A stretch of DNA of 64,000 bases from an uncultured Acidobacteriaceae bacterium (GTDB taxonomy: Bacteria > Acidobacteriota > Terriglobia > Terriglobales > Acidobacteriaceae), in assembly GCA_903842065.1 (NCBI GenBank), contig CAIMKZ010000017.1:62001-126000 (forward strand), read 5' to 3'. A model generated the notes under the pieces. The model saw only the letters and a list, made by a program, of their open reading frames with translations. It made no database searches and was not told the DNA's origin. Numbering within the stretch: the first letter of the stretch is position 1; each line of letters starts with the position of its first letter. This document shows positions 9,523 through 18,117 of the stretch, piece after piece. Made by a program: the position numbers and the translations under genes.

Positions 9523-10908
9523 TTGAGTTCCGAAGACATCGAAAACATGCAAGAGACTCCTGAAGCGGCCCACGACCACAATCACGATAATGAGGGCCAC
9601 GACCACGATCATGACCACACCCACGAGCATCAGCACGGCCCCTCGCTCAATCCCGAGTGCACCCGTGAGATGGTCATCGACGTGCCCGCCGACGAGGTCG
9701 CTAAGACCTACAATCTCGTAGCCGCAAACTATCGCAAGTACGCCCGCATCCCCGGCTTCCGCGCCGGAAAGACGCCGGAGTCGATCGTGCGCCGTCGCTT
9801 TGCCACCGAGATCCGCAAGGAAGTCATCGACGCACTGCTCCCCGAGCGCTTCAACAAGGGCGTAGTAGAGATGGGCATCCGCCCCGTCGGCCAGCCAAAC
9901 GTCATCGAGCTTTCCGTTGAAGACGGCCAGCCGCTGCACGTCAAGGCGGTCTTCGAGTATCTGCCCGAGTTCTCTATCGACGGCTACAAGGACGTTACCG
10001 TTCCCAAGCCGGCCGTCGAGCTCACCGAAGAGGAAGTCAAGAAGGAACTCGATCAGATCCGAGACTCGCGCTCCACCATGGAGCCGGTTGAGGAAGAGCG
10101 CGCCATCGTAGACGGCGACTGGGCGCAGATCGCATACAAGGGCCAGGTCGATGGCCTCTCTGAAGAGGATGCCGTCATCAATGGCGAAGACGCCATGATC
10201 GAAGTCGGCGGCCAGTCCACAGTCGAGGCCTTCACCACCGCTCTCCGCGGCGCTACCAAAGGCCAGGAGATCAAGGCGGAAGTCTCCTACCCCGCCGAGT
10301 ACGGCGAGCCTCGCTTCGCAGGCAAGACCGTCACCTACGACATCACCGTCAAGGGAATCAAGAAGCGCATCGTCCCTGACCTCGACGACGAGTTCGCCAA
10401 GGGCTTCGGCCGCTACCAGACCGTGGCCGAGCTTGAGGCCGACGTGCGCGGCAACCTCTCCAGCCGCAAGTCCCGCGCCGCCGAAACCGAGACCAAGGAC
10501 AAGCTGCTCTCGGCACTGGCCGAGAAGTTTCCCTTCCCCGTTCCCGAGTCGCTCGTGCAGGATCAGATCGACGCCCGGCTTGAGCGCGGCCTCCGCGCCC
10601 TCGCCATGCAGGGCATGGATCCCGCCCAGATGCGCAACATGGACTTCCCCCGCCTCCGTGCCGCACAGCGCGACAACGCCGTCCAGGAAGTCAAGTTCCA
10701 GGTTCTGCTCGACCGCATCGCCGACGCCGAAGAGATCTCGGTCACCGATGAAGAAGTGGACCGCGAACTGGCAATCGCCTCCATGCAGACCGGAGAAGCT
10801 CCGGACGCGCTGAAGGCCCGCCTCACTCAGGAAGGCAACCTCGGCAGCATTCGTTTGCAGATGCGCCGCGACAAGGCAGCCAAGGCTCTCTACGAGCGGC
10901 TGCCGTAA
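9523..10908 (+). CDS. tig: Trigger factor, ribosome-associated chaperone/prolyl isomerase
   Basis: Ribosome-bound chaperone for nascent chains. Domains in order: ribosome-binding N domain (from ~40, with signature IPGFRAGKTPESIVRRRF near ~75), FKBP-type PPIase domain (~165-260, with DGDWAQIAYKGQVDG) and the helical C-terminal substrate cage to 461. Start taken as TTG at 9523, 7 bases after GGAAGG; ATG at 9547 is the alternative and loses only eight residues. The N-terminus carries an unusual His/Asp/Glu-rich run (residues ~16-38, HDHNHD...HDHDHDHTHEHQHG) before the normal domain, a likely metal-binding tail. First gene of tig-clpP-clpX, the usual order in many bacteria. Confidence 0.95.
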   Translation: MSSEDIENMQETPEAAHDHNHDNEGHDHDHDHTHEHQHGPSLNPECTREMVIDVPADEVAKTYNLVAANYRKYARIPGFRAGKTPESIVRRRFATEIRKEVIDALLPERFNKGVVEMGIRPVGQPNVIELSVEDGQPLHVKAVFEYLPEFSIDGYKDVTVPKPAVELTEEEVKKELDQIRDSRSTMEPVEEERAIVDGDWAQIAYKGQVDGLSEEDAVINGEDAMIEVGGQSTVEAFTTALRGATKGQEIKAEVSYPAEYGEPRFAGKTVTYDITVKGIKKRIVPDLDDEFAKGFGRYQTVAELEADVRGNLSSRKSRAAETETKDKLLSALAEKFPFPVPESLVQDQIDARLERGLRALAMQGMDPAQMRNMDFPRLRAAQRDNAVQEVKFQVLLDRIADAEEISVTDEEVDRELAIASMQTGEAPDALKARLTQEGNLGSIRLQMRRDKAAKALYERLP

Positions 10909-10912
10909 AAAC

Positions 10913-11011
10913 AGCTTCTAGCTCCTAGCTTCTAGCTCTTCACCCGGCCGAACAGGCACAGGTGTTTGAGCCGCGACAAGCTGGAAGCTAGGAGCTAGAA
11001 GCTAGGAGCTA
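10913..11011 (+). promoter_or_regulatory. Long inverted repeat between tig and clpP, covering the clpP ribosome-binding site
   Basis: The left arm 10913-10937 and right arm 10984-11011 are built from the same ~13-base unit (AGCTTCTAGCTCCT and its complement). Two mutually exclusive pairings are possible. Register 1 pairs 10913-10932 with 10984-11003 (20 perfect pairs) and leaves AGGAG (11004-11008) free. Register 2 pairs 10919-10937 with 10993-11011 (19 pairs) and buries AGGAG. The intervening loop is about 50 bases. The structure could set clpP translation or mRNA processing; function is inferred. Confidence 0.6.
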
Positions 11012-11014
11012 ACA

Positions 11015-11605
11015 ATGGCATTAGTACCCATGGTGGTAGAGCAGACGAGCAGGGGCGAGCGCGCCTACGACATCTACTCCCGTCTGTTGCGCGACAACAT
11101 CATCTTCCTCGGCACTCCCATCGACGACCAGGTCGCAAACCTCATCGTCGCCCAGATGCTCTTCCTCTCCGGCGAAGACCCTGAGAAGGACATCCAGCTC
11201 TACATCAACTCGCCGGGCGGTTCCATCACCGCCGGCATGGCCATCTACGACACCATGCAGTTCATCAAGAACAACGTGGTCACGTACTGCATCGGCCAGG
11301 CGGCCAGCATGGGCGCCTTCCTGCTCCTCAGCGGAACCAAGGGCAAGCGTTTCGCCCTGCCCAACTCCCGCATCCTCATCCACCAGCCCTCCATGGGCGG
11401 CGTCAGCGGACAGGCCACCGATATCGACATCCAGGCCCGCGAGATCCTCCGTATCCGCGAGATTACCAACAAGTTGATGGCCAGGCACACCGGCCAGCCG
11501 CTCGATCGTATCGAGCGCGACGTCGAGCGCGACTTCATCATGACCGCACCGCAAGCCAAGGAATACGGCATCGTGGACGAGATCATCGACCGGCCCCGGA
11601 CGTAA
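11015..11605 (+). CDS. clpP: ATP-dependent Clp protease proteolytic subunit
   Basis: Serine peptidase subunit that forms the tetradecameric chamber with ClpX or ClpA/C. At 196 residues it has the normal length. The nucleophile is Ser98 in [11 protein letters not shown], His123 lies in [11 protein letters not shown], and Asp lies in the C-terminal [10 protein letters not shown] block. The N-terminal [22 protein letters not shown] and [15 protein letters not shown] regions match ClpP1-type enzymes with an N-terminal axial loop. The ATG at 11015 sits 6 bases after AGGAG, which is part of the inverted repeat. Located between tig and clpX. Confidence 0.98.
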   Translation: MALVPMVVEQTSRGERAYDIYSRLLRDNIIFLGTPIDDQVANLIVAQMLFLSGEDPEKDIQLYINSPGGSITAGMAIYDTMQFIKNNVVTYCIGQAASMGAFLLLSGTKGKRFALPNSRILIHQPSMGGVSGQATDIDIQAREILRIREITNKLMARHTGQPLDRIERDVERDFIMTAPQAKEYGIVDEIIDRPRT

Positions 11606-11702
11606 CCTCCGGACCGTAACCGTCAGTGCACCATCCCCCGTTCGGGTTGTGGACTGGCCATAGACTTTGGACTATGCTCTTCGCATAGGGAGCACGAACC
11701 GA

Positions 11703-12974
11703 ATGAAACCCCGCTCAGGGCCCGAAGAAGCGCTTCGCTGCTCCTTCTGTCACAAATCGCAGGACGCCGTCGCAAAGCTCATCTCTTCCCCCAGCGACTA
11801 TCCCCGCGCCTACATCTGCGATGAGTGCGTTGCAGTCTGCAACTCCATCCTCGAAGACGACCGCGGTGAAGCCACTCCGGCCACCGTGGCAGGCCACCTG
11901 CCCAAGCCGCAGGAGGTCAAGAGCTTCCTCGACGACTTCGTCATCGGACAGGATCAGACCAAAAAGAAGCTTGCCGTAGCCGTCTACAACCACTACAAGC
12001 GCGTGCAGATGAACCGCATGCGCAACTCCGACATCGAACTCGCCAAGTCCAACATTCTGCTCATCGGTCCCACCGGCTCCGGCAAGACGCTTCTGGCCCA
12101 CACCCTCGCCAAGATGCTCGACGTGCCCTTCGCCATCGTCGACGCCACCACACTCACTGAGGCCGGCTACGTCGGCGAGGATGTCGAGAACATCATCCTC
12201 AAGCTCCTCCAGGCCGCTGACGGCGACGTCACCCGCGCCCAGCAGGGCATCATCTACATCGACGAAATCGACAAGATCGGCCGCAAAGACGAGAACCCCT
12301 CCATCACCCGTGACGTCTCGGGCGAGGGCGTCCAGCAGGCACTCCTCAAGATCCTCGAAGGCACCGTCGCCAACGTTCCTCCCCAGGGCGGCCGCAAGCA
12401 CCCCCACCAGGAGTTCACCGCAGTCGACACCACCAACATCCTCTTCATCTGCGGCGGGGCATTCGTCGGCCTTGAACGTGTCGTCGGACGCCGCGTCGGC
12501 AAAAAGGCCCTCGGCTTCCGCGCCACCGATATCGAGCAGGAAGTTACCGGCATGCAGACCCACCGCGACACCGAGCTGCTGCGCCGCACCGAGCCTCAGG
12601 ACCTCATCAAGTACGGGCTGATCCCTGAGTTCGTCGGCCGGCTCCCTGTCATGGGCATCCTCGACGAGCTCGATGAGGCGGCTCTCATCGAAATCCTCAC
12701 CAAGCCACGCAACGCCATCCTCAAGCAGTACCAGCGACTGCTCGAGTACGAGAACGTGCGCATGCACTTCACCACCGAGGCCGTAGCGTCCGTGGCCCGC
12801 GAGGCCCTGCAACGCAAGGTAGGCGCACGCGGTCTGCGCATGATCCTCGAAGAGCTCATGCTCGACCTCATGTACCACCTGCCCTCAAGCAAGCGCGTTC
12901 GCGACATCGAGATCACCAAAGACATGGTCGAACGTAGAGACCTCTCCATGTGTCTGCTTGAAAAGGCAGGCTGA
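11703..12974 (+). CDS. clpX: ATP-dependent Clp protease ATP-binding subunit ClpX
   Basis: AAA+ unfoldase that feeds substrates to ClpP. Residues 13-42 form the zinc-binding domain (CSFC...CDEC), followed by the AAA+ core with Walker A GPTGSGKT (~118-125), Walker [12 protein letters not shown], pore-loop GYVGED block and sensor region, and the small domain with [12 protein letters not shown]. The 423-residue length is normal. Start ATG at 11703 is preferred over the TTG at 11667 because the protein normally begins just before the zinc domain, and AGGGAG lies upstream. It ends before a good intrinsic terminator (13000-13034). Confidence 0.98.
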   Translation: MKPRSGPEEALRCSFCHKSQDAVAKLISSPSDYPRAYICDECVAVCNSILEDDRGEATPATVAGHLPKPQEVKSFLDDFVIGQDQTKKKLAVAVYNHYKRVQMNRMRNSDIELAKSNILLIGPTGSGKTLLAHTLAKMLDVPFAIVDATTLTEAGYVGEDVENIILKLLQAADGDVTRAQQGIIYIDEIDKIGRKDENPSITRDVSGEGVQQALLKILEGTVANVPPQGGRKHPHQEFTAVDTTNILFICGGAFVGLERVVGRRVGKKALGFRATDIEQEVTGMQTHRDTELLRRTEPQDLIKYGLIPEFVGRLPVMGILDELDEAALIEILTKPRNAILKQYQRLLEYENVRMHFTTEAVASVAREALQRKVGARGLRMILEELMLDLMYHLPSSKRVRDIEITKDMVERRDLSMCLLEKAG

Positions 12975-12999
12975 CCCCCCTAATCGCTACAGTTCACCT

Positions 13000-13034
13000 G
13001 CCCCTTCCACTCCTCAGCGGAAGGGGCATTTTCA
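13000..13034 (+). terminator. Rho-independent terminator of tig-clpP-clpX
   Basis: Stem GCCCCTTCC / GGAAGGGGC (13000-13008 with 13019-13027), 10-base loop, followed by ATTTTC. Placed 25 bases after the clpX stop. Confidence 0.75.
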
Positions 13035-13087
13035 TTGGCGTATTGCAAATCGCGTAAGGTCTGGTTATATTGGAATCACTGATTGAT

Positions 13088-13258
13088 ATGACCTGTTGTC
13101 GACCCATCTGCCGCTAAAGTCTCTCGCCCCCAGGGCGAATCGTGGGCCTCGCGCCCAATTCAATCAGCCTCCCGAGATCAATACGCCTATGACTTGTTGT
13201 CGGCCCATCTGTCGGTAAACATCCTTCGCGCCCTTGCGAATATATGGCCTCACTGGCC
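13088..13258 (+). promoter_or_regulatory. Tandem repeated leader element, possible structured RNA
   Basis: Two diverged ~70-base copies (13088-13156 and 13189-13258), 101 bases apart, precede the outer-membrane channel gene. Shared positions include ATGAC-TGTTGTCG, CCCATCTG-CG-TAAA and GCGAAT...GGCCTC. Both copies can form the same parts despite base changes: a small GAC-(C/T)TGTT-GTC hairpin, a CCCA/TGGG-type outer stem, and an inner hairpin that is TCGCCC/GGGCGA in copy 1 but TTCGC/GCGAA in copy 2. Paired differences of this kind favour RNA structure over a protein site. I cannot match it to a known riboswitch class. Confidence 0.5.
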
Positions 13259-13298
13259 TGAACCGATTTGCCCACATACATTCTCAGGAGAATCCAAA

Positions 13299-14807
13299 GT
13301 GCCGATAGCTCTGTACACTCTTCTATCTTTCTCTTCGCGCCGGCTGCAGCAGTCTTTGCTCGCGGTACTCTTCTTACTTGCCTTCGGCTCAGCCCTGCCG
13401 CTGCTCGCACAGGACGACCTCACCACGCAGAACGCAACCACCGCCATCGACGGCGCATGGATCACCGGCCCGGCCTCAAATCCCCTCAGCTACCTCAACG
13501 GCCCGGCCTTTCGTACAACAGCCAGCGCCGGCCGTTACGACGCTCCAGACTTCGCTCCCGTCGCCGACCTCGACAGCAAGCTCCCAAAGTGGATCGCATT
13601 GCAGGCCGAAGAGCGCTTCCGCGCCGAGGGCTTCTCCAACTCCGGCTTCAAAAGCGGTAGCGACGACTCCTACGTGCTCAACCGTTTCCGCATTCAGGCA
13701 GACATCAAAACCGGCACATGGTTCCGGCTCACCGCGCAGGCTCAGGATGGCCGTCCCGGCTCCCAGAACCCCCCGCTCGGCCCGCCCAACATGGTCCGCT
13801 GGGACCTCAAGCTGGCCTACGCCGAACTCGGAGCGCCAGACAAGCACTGGTTCAGCCTCCGCGTCGGACGCCAGCTCATCAACTACAACAACACCATCCT
13901 CTCTAATTCCGAGTGGCGCAACCAGGGACGCTCCTACGACGCCGCGGTCCTCAACCTGAACGGCAAGCGCTCCCATCTCGGCATCTTCGCGGCCTCGGTC
14001 GTCATTCCGCGCTCGATCGGTGTAAGCCACCATCTGGCCGGCAACAACATCTACGGAATCTACGGACGCATCGACAATCTGCTCCCGCACACTGCGCTTG
14101 AGCCATTCGTCTTGTGGCGCGTACAACCGGCGGCAGTGGTCGAGCCAGCCCTCTCAAAATCCACCGGCAAGCAGAGCATGAGAGCTTTCGGCCTCCGCTT
14201 CAAGGGCCGCGCAGACGGAGCCTTCGACTACTCCGGCGAAGTGATCGTCGAATCCGGCCGCGTAGGCTCTGAAACGATCCGCGCCTGGGCCGCGCAGGCC
14301 GGAGCAGCCTACCAGTTCCTCAAATCCGCCGGCAAACCCCGCATCTTTACCCAATACGACTTCGCATCCGGTAACAGCAGCCCGGCCACAAACGGTACCC
14401 ACTCCACCTTCGACACCGTCTATTCGACCTCCCACGACCGCCTCGGCATCGCCGACCTCTTCGGATGGCAGAACATCAAGGCATTCCGGCTCGGTGGCAC
14501 ACTCGAACCCCACCGGCGGCTGACCGTGAGCGCGCAGGCTCTGGACTTCCATGCCGCCTCGGCCCTCGATGCCGTCTACAACTCCTCGGGCGCCGCGATC
14601 GCAGCCAACAAAACCGCAACCGGCTCACACATCGGCCAGGAGCTCGACGGCTACACCTGGTACGAGCTCAACCGGCACTTCAACCTCGGCGGCGGATACG
14701 CATGGTTCGGGGCGGGAAGCTTCCTCTCCCACATCGCCACCGCTCACACTTACAACTACTGGTACATCGCTCTCAACTTCAAAGACAACGGCAAGAAAGC
14801 GAAGTAG
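13299..14807 (+). CDS. Alginate-export-like outer-membrane channel protein
   Basis: A 502-residue secreted beta-barrel. GTG at 13299, 7 bases after AGGAG, is taken as start; the frame upstream runs through the repeated leader. Signal peptide to ~35 (AVLFLLAFGSALPLLAQ). The body contains the alginate-export family pattern: FRIQADIKTGTWFRLTAQAQDGR, a RVGRQLINYNN block and the EWRNQGRSYDAAVL block, followed by repeated aromatic strands. It ends in strand WYIALNFKDNGKKAK rather than a terminal aromatic. Such proteins are uncharacterised porin-like channels in most bacteria, and no alginate biosynthesis genes lie nearby, so the substrate is unknown. Confidence 0.8.
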   Translation: MPIALYTLLSFSSRRLQQSLLAVLFLLAFGSALPLLAQDDLTTQNATTAIDGAWITGPASNPLSYLNGPAFRTTASAGRYDAPDFAPVADLDSKLPKWIALQAEERFRAEGFSNSGFKSGSDDSYVLNRFRIQADIKTGTWFRLTAQAQDGRPGSQNPPLGPPNMVRWDLKLAYAELGAPDKHWFSLRVGRQLINYNNTILSNSEWRNQGRSYDAAVLNLNGKRSHLGIFAASVVIPRSIGVSHHLAGNNIYGIYGRIDNLLPHTALEPFVLWRVQPAAVVEPALSKSTGKQSMRAFGLRFKGRADGAFDYSGEVIVESGRVGSETIRAWAAQAGAAYQFLKSAGKPRIFTQYDFASGNSSPATNGTHSTFDTVYSTSHDRLGIADLFGWQNIKAFRLGGTLEPHRRLTVSAQALDFHAASALDAVYNSSGAAIAANKTATGSHIGQELDGYTWYELNRHFNLGGGYAWFGAGSFLSHIATAHTYNYWYIALNFKDNGKKAK

Positions 14808-14826
14808 TTTCCCAGTCCGCCTTCAG

Positions 14827-15318
14827 TCATCCGTTGTCCTCGATGTTCGACAGCGACTGGCTGAACGGACCCGAAGAGTTGGTCGAAGCGCCCTTGAGCA
14901 TCACCTCGGCTTTGTGCTCAGTGGTCTTTTTGCCAACCGTCACCTTTAAGACCATCTGCACCTTCTCGGCCTGCGGAGCAGCCTGCCTCAGTTTGGTGAT
15001 CTGCGCTGGAGCCCACTTCACGGTGAACTTCACGTTGCCCGGAGCTGTCGGCACAAAACTCGCGCAGCCGTTGCTGTCAGTCGTCACGTGGGCTACACGC
15101 GCCTCCGCGTTGCCCTGCTCAATAAGTATCTCGGCCCCCGGAACCGGCTCGCCCGGCGCGGTGGCCGACGCCATCGTCACCAGCTTGATGTTGCAGACCG
15201 GCACGGCCACAACCGCGTTCGCCTGGGGCTTCGGCTTATTGGCCGGGGTCTGAGCCACACAAACGGCGGCCACCGCAACTGCTCCCAGCACAAGGATCGT
15301 CCTGCGGATTGCTTTCAT
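14827..15318 (-). CDS. Secreted hypothetical protein with carboxypeptidase-regulatory-like fold
   Basis: A 163-residue protein. ATG at 15318 follows GAAGGGAAG; the frame upstream to 15402 lacks a site. Signal peptide residues 1-23 (ILVLGAVAVAAVCVAQ) then a Pro/Lys linker. Residues ~40-120 form a beta-sandwich pattern: LVTMASATAPGEPVPGAEILI, then VTTDSNGCASFVPTAPGNVKFTV, resembling CarboxypepD_reg/CnaB domains that carry extracellular or membrane proteins. Two Cys (~42 and ~86) could form a disulphide. It is divergent from tetR and convergent with the channel gene. Function unknown. Confidence 0.65.
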   Translation of the reverse strand: MKAIRRTILVLGAVAVAAVCVAQTPANKPKPQANAVVAVPVCNIKLVTMASATAPGEPVPGAEILIEQGNAEARVAHVTTDSNGCASFVPTAPGNVKFTVKWAPAQITKLRQAAPQAEKVQMVLKVTVGKKTTEHKAEVMLKGASTNSSGPFSQSLSNIEDNG

Positions 15319-15428
15319 AGCGCACTTCCCTTCAAGAGCAATGGTGGCAACATGATACGCCTGTTTCGCATCCGGCCAGCTTGAGCCAGAGACAAACAGC
15401 AACGGCTACGCCGCAGCTTAGATTTATA

Positions 15429-15451
15429 TAGACGAGAGTCTAAATTTAGAC
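15429..15451 (+). promoter_or_regulatory. Operator of the tetR efflux operon (three TAGAC/GTCTA half-sites)
   Basis: TAGAC-GAGA-GTCTA (15429-15442) overlaps the perfect palindrome GTCTAAATTTAGAC (15438-15451), giving three regularly spaced half-sites 14 bases before the tetR GTG start. The sequence GACTAT just after (15449-15454) resembles a -10 hexamer, so a bound repressor would cover the promoter. Typical layout for TetR autoregulation. Confidence 0.65.
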
Positions 15452-15464
15452 TATCATCCATTAC

Positions 15465-16064
15465 GTGAACCCAAGTGCACCATCCCTCCGCGCCCGTCAA
15501 CGCCAACATACCTACATCGAGATCGTGCGGACCGCCTTCGAGCTCTTCGCCCGCGACGGCTACGATGCCGTGCCCGTCGAGGCAATCGCCGCTGCTGCCG
15601 GAGTCTCTCGAGCCACCTTCTTCAACTACTTCAAGGGCAAGGAAGCACTGCTGCTCGAGATCGCCCGCGCCCGCGCCGCCCGTCTCCGCGTCCTTATCGA
15701 GGAGTTTCTAGCCTCGGGGCAGACGCCCTCGAATCGCACCGTCGTGGCGCTGATTGAAAAGCTGGCCCTTGAAAACGCCCAGATAACCGTGGCCTCAAAA
15801 AGTCTTATGCTGAAGGTCTTCTCCGCGCACATCCAGCAGGGCCTCCTGCTGCCGGCGCGAGAGGAGGCTATCGCCGGGCTGACGGAGATCCTGCGTACGA
15901 TTCCCGGCAACGGGCCGGCAAGGGCTAAGCTGGTGGCGGAGACCCTCTTTGGCGTCTTTCTGGCAACCATGCTCGAGTGGCTGATGCGCCCAGACGCAAC
16001 CCAGCGCTGGCTGGTACAGACCATGCGTGCACGGCTCGAAGTAGTTCTTGGAGGTGTAGCGTGA
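15465..16064 (+). CDS. TetR/AcrR-family transcriptional regulator
   Basis: A 199-residue one-component repressor. Residues ~14-60 are the TetR helix-turn-helix (ELFARDGYDAVPVEAIAAAAGVSRATFFNYFKGKEALL). The remainder is the all-helical ligand-binding domain. The GTG at 15465 has no clear ribosome-binding site and lies very close to the putative -10, so translation may be leaderless. It is first of a four-gene operon with 4-base stop/start overlaps, so it probably represses the efflux genes that follow and releases on binding a toxic compound (inference). Confidence 0.9.
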   Translation: MNPSAPSLRARQRQHTYIEIVRTAFELFARDGYDAVPVEAIAAAAGVSRATFFNYFKGKEALLLEIARARAARLRVLIEEFLASGQTPSNRTVVALIEKLALENAQITVASKSLMLKVFSAHIQQGLLLPAREEAIAGLTEILRTIPGNGPARAKLVAETLFGVFLATMLEWLMRPDATQRWLVQTMRARLEVVLGGVA

Positions 16065-17191
16065 AGCGGCGAATCATTCGAATCGCGGCCGTAGCTGTGG
16101 CGATTATCGCCGTCGTCTGGATCTTCTTCGCCATTCAGGCGCGCTTGGCCGCCAGCGTCTACTCAGGCACCGTCGAGACCCGCGAGATCGAGATCGGCTC
16201 CAAGATCGGCGGCCGGGTCACAGACGTGCTCGTCGAAGAAGGCCAGCAAGTTGCCCCCGGTGCCGTGCTGGTGCGCTTTGAGGCCAATCAGCTCAAGGCC
16301 CAGCGCGACCAGGCTGCGGCGCAGACTGCGCAGGCCCGTGCCGATCTCGACCGCATGGAGCGTGGCAACCGCCCCGAGGAGATCGCGCAGGCCAAATCCG
16401 CAGCCCTCAACGCCCAGAACCAGTTTGAAGCGGCGCGCAACGGCGCTCGCCCGCAAGAGATTGCTGAGGCCCGTGCAAACTACACGGCTGCAAAGGCCGA
16501 GGCTGAGAATGCTCTAAGTTTCTACTCGCGCATGGAGCGGCTCTCCGCCGCCGACGTCATCTCAAAGCAGCAGATGGACGACGCCCGCGACAAACGCGAT
16601 GCAACTGCACAGCGTGCCGAAGCTGCCCGCCAGCAGTTGGTTCTGCTTGAAGCCGGAACCCGCCCCGAAGAGCTACGCGCCGCCGAAGCCCGCTACAAGC
16701 AGGCCCAGGCATCCGCCGATCTCGCCGTAAAGGGCTTCCGCGCCGAAGACATTGCAGCCGCCCGCGGACGGCTTGCGGCAGCAGAAGCCAACGTAGCCGC
16801 CCTCGACGCGCAACTGGCAGAAGCGGTGCTCACAGCTCCGGCCAACGCCGTAGTCGAAACCGTCAGCGTGCGTCCCGGCGATCTGGTCTCGCCCAACCGC
16901 ATCGTAATCGTCATGCTTGAACCCTCGCAGCTTTGGGTCAAGATATACCTTCCCGAAACCGATCTTGCGAAGGTTCACGTCGGCCAGCAGGCCGACGTGA
17001 ACGTGGACTCCTACGGCAGTCGCGCCTTCACGGGCCGCGTTGCGCAGATCGCCTCACAGGCGGAGTTCCTGCCCCGCAACGTACAGACCTTGAACGACCG
17101 CACCCACCAGGTCTTTGGCGCCAGGATCTTCGTCGAGAATCCCGAGGGCGTGCTCAAAAGCGGCATGTCGGCAAAGGTGCGACTGAGATGA
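16061..17191 (+). CDS. HlyD-family membrane fusion protein
   Basis: A 376-residue periplasmic adaptor. GTG at 16061 overlaps the tetR stop (GTGA) and follows GGAGGTG. One N-terminal membrane helix (~5-25) is followed by the lipoyl/beta-barrel half-motif [33 protein letters not shown], then a long alpha-helical hairpin (~70-230) with two copies of the phrase [16 protein letters not shown] and [12 protein letters not shown], then the second lipoyl half and the barrel ([24 protein letters not shown]). Plan matches YbhG-type adaptors. Works with the ABC proteins encoded next. Confidence 0.92.
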   Translation: MKRRIIRIAAVAVAIIAVVWIFFAIQARLAASVYSGTVETREIEIGSKIGGRVTDVLVEEGQQVAPGAVLVRFEANQLKAQRDQAAAQTAQARADLDRMERGNRPEEIAQAKSAALNAQNQFEAARNGARPQEIAEARANYTAAKAEAENALSFYSRMERLSAADVISKQQMDDARDKRDATAQRAEAARQQLVLLEAGTRPEELRAAEARYKQAQASADLAVKGFRAEDIAAARGRLAAAEANVAALDAQLAEAVLTAPANAVVETVSVRPGDLVSPNRIVIVMLEPSQLWVKIYLPETDLAKVHVGQQADVNVDSYGSRAFTGRVAQIASQAEFLPRNVQTLNDRTHQVFGARIFVENPEGVLKSGMSAKVRLR

Positions 17192-18117
17192 GCGCCGCCA
17201 TCGTTGCAGACCGGCTCACCATCTGCTTTGGCGACTTCACGGCCGTCAACGACGTGAGCTTTGCCGTCGAGCAGGGTGAGATCTTCGGTTTCCTCGGCCC
17301 CAACGGCTCCGGCAAAACCACCATCATCAAAGCCCTCTGCGGACTGCTCAAACCCACCTCCGGAACCGGCTCCATCCTCGGCATGGATATCCGCAAAGAC
17401 GCTGCCGAGATCAAGCGCCACGTCGGCTACATGTCGCAGAAGTTTGGCCTCTACGAAGACCTCACCGTCGGCGAGAACATTGACTTCTACGCGGGCGTCT
17501 ACGGCATCGCGGGCCAGAAGGCTCTCGCTCGCAAAGACGAGGTGCTCGCGCTCACCGGCATCGAGCGCTACCTCGACCGCCGCGCCGGGCAGCTCTCCGG
17601 CGGATGGAAGCAGCGTCTCGCTCTGGCCTGCGCCATCATTCACTCGCCCGAGGTTGTCTTCCTCGACGAGCCAACCGCCGGCATCGACCCCGTTGCCCGC
17701 CGCGCGCTCTGGGACCTGCTCTTCCGCCTCTCCGGCCAGGGCGTAACCTTCTTCGTCACCACGCACTACATGGACGAGGCCGAGCGCTGCGGCCGCGTCG
17801 GCTACATTTACCTCTCGAACCTCGTCGCCATGGGTACTGTGCCGGAGTTGCAGCGCCTGCCTGCTGCCAACCCCGAAGGCACCTCGCGCATCGAGATTGC
17901 GATCCCAAACGCCTCAGCGATGCTCGAGCCGATCCGCCACCTCCAGGGCATTCACGAGGCCACAATCTTCGGCCAGTCCATCCACGCGCTTGCCGAGACC
18001 AGCCAACTTGCCGCGCTGCGCTCCCATCTCGCCAGCGCCCGCATCGAGATCATCGAGCCGTCGCTTGAAGACGTCTTCGTCACCCTCACCTACCGCATCA
18101 TGGAGGCCGGGCAATGA
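17188..18117 (+). CDS. ABC transporter ATP-binding protein (YbhF/CcmA-type)
   Basis: A 309-residue ATPase. ATG at 17188 overlaps the hlyD stop (ATGA). Walker A is GPNGSGKTT (~36-44), Q-loop [14 protein letters not shown], signature [13 protein letters not shown] (~138-150), Walker [14 protein letters not shown] and the H-loop [11 protein letters not shown]. The C-terminal ~80 residues end in the [15 protein letters not shown] motif typical of drug/export ABC-2 ATPases. Only one ATPase cassette, unlike the tandem cassette of E. coli YbhF. Energises the following permease. Confidence 0.95.
   Translation: MSAAIVADRLTICFGDFTAVNDVSFAVEQGEIFGFLGPNGSGKTTIIKALCGLLKPTSGTGSILGMDIRKDAAEIKRHVGYMSQKFGLYEDLTVGENIDFYAGVYGIAGQKALARKDEVLALTGIERYLDRRAGQLSGGWKQRLALACAIIHSPEVVFLDEPTAGIDPVARRALWDLLFRLSGQGVTFFVTTHYMDEAERCGRVGYIYLSNLVAMGTVPELQRLPAANPEGTSRIEIAIPNASAMLEPIRHLQGIHEATIFGQSIHALAETSQLAALRSHLASARIEIIEPSLEDVFVTLTYRIMEAGQ

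Noticed and set aside
11715..12878. 387-codon minus frame opposite clpX
   Set aside because: Shadow of a strongly conserved gene; no start signal, biased composition.
13088..13258. Reading the tandem leader as a glycine riboswitch
   Set aside because: Tandem layout fits, but the conserved glycine aptamer core was not found and the downstream gene is a porin.
13114..13410. 98-codon minus frame across the leader repeats
   Set aside because: No start site; overlaps repeats and the channel gene start.
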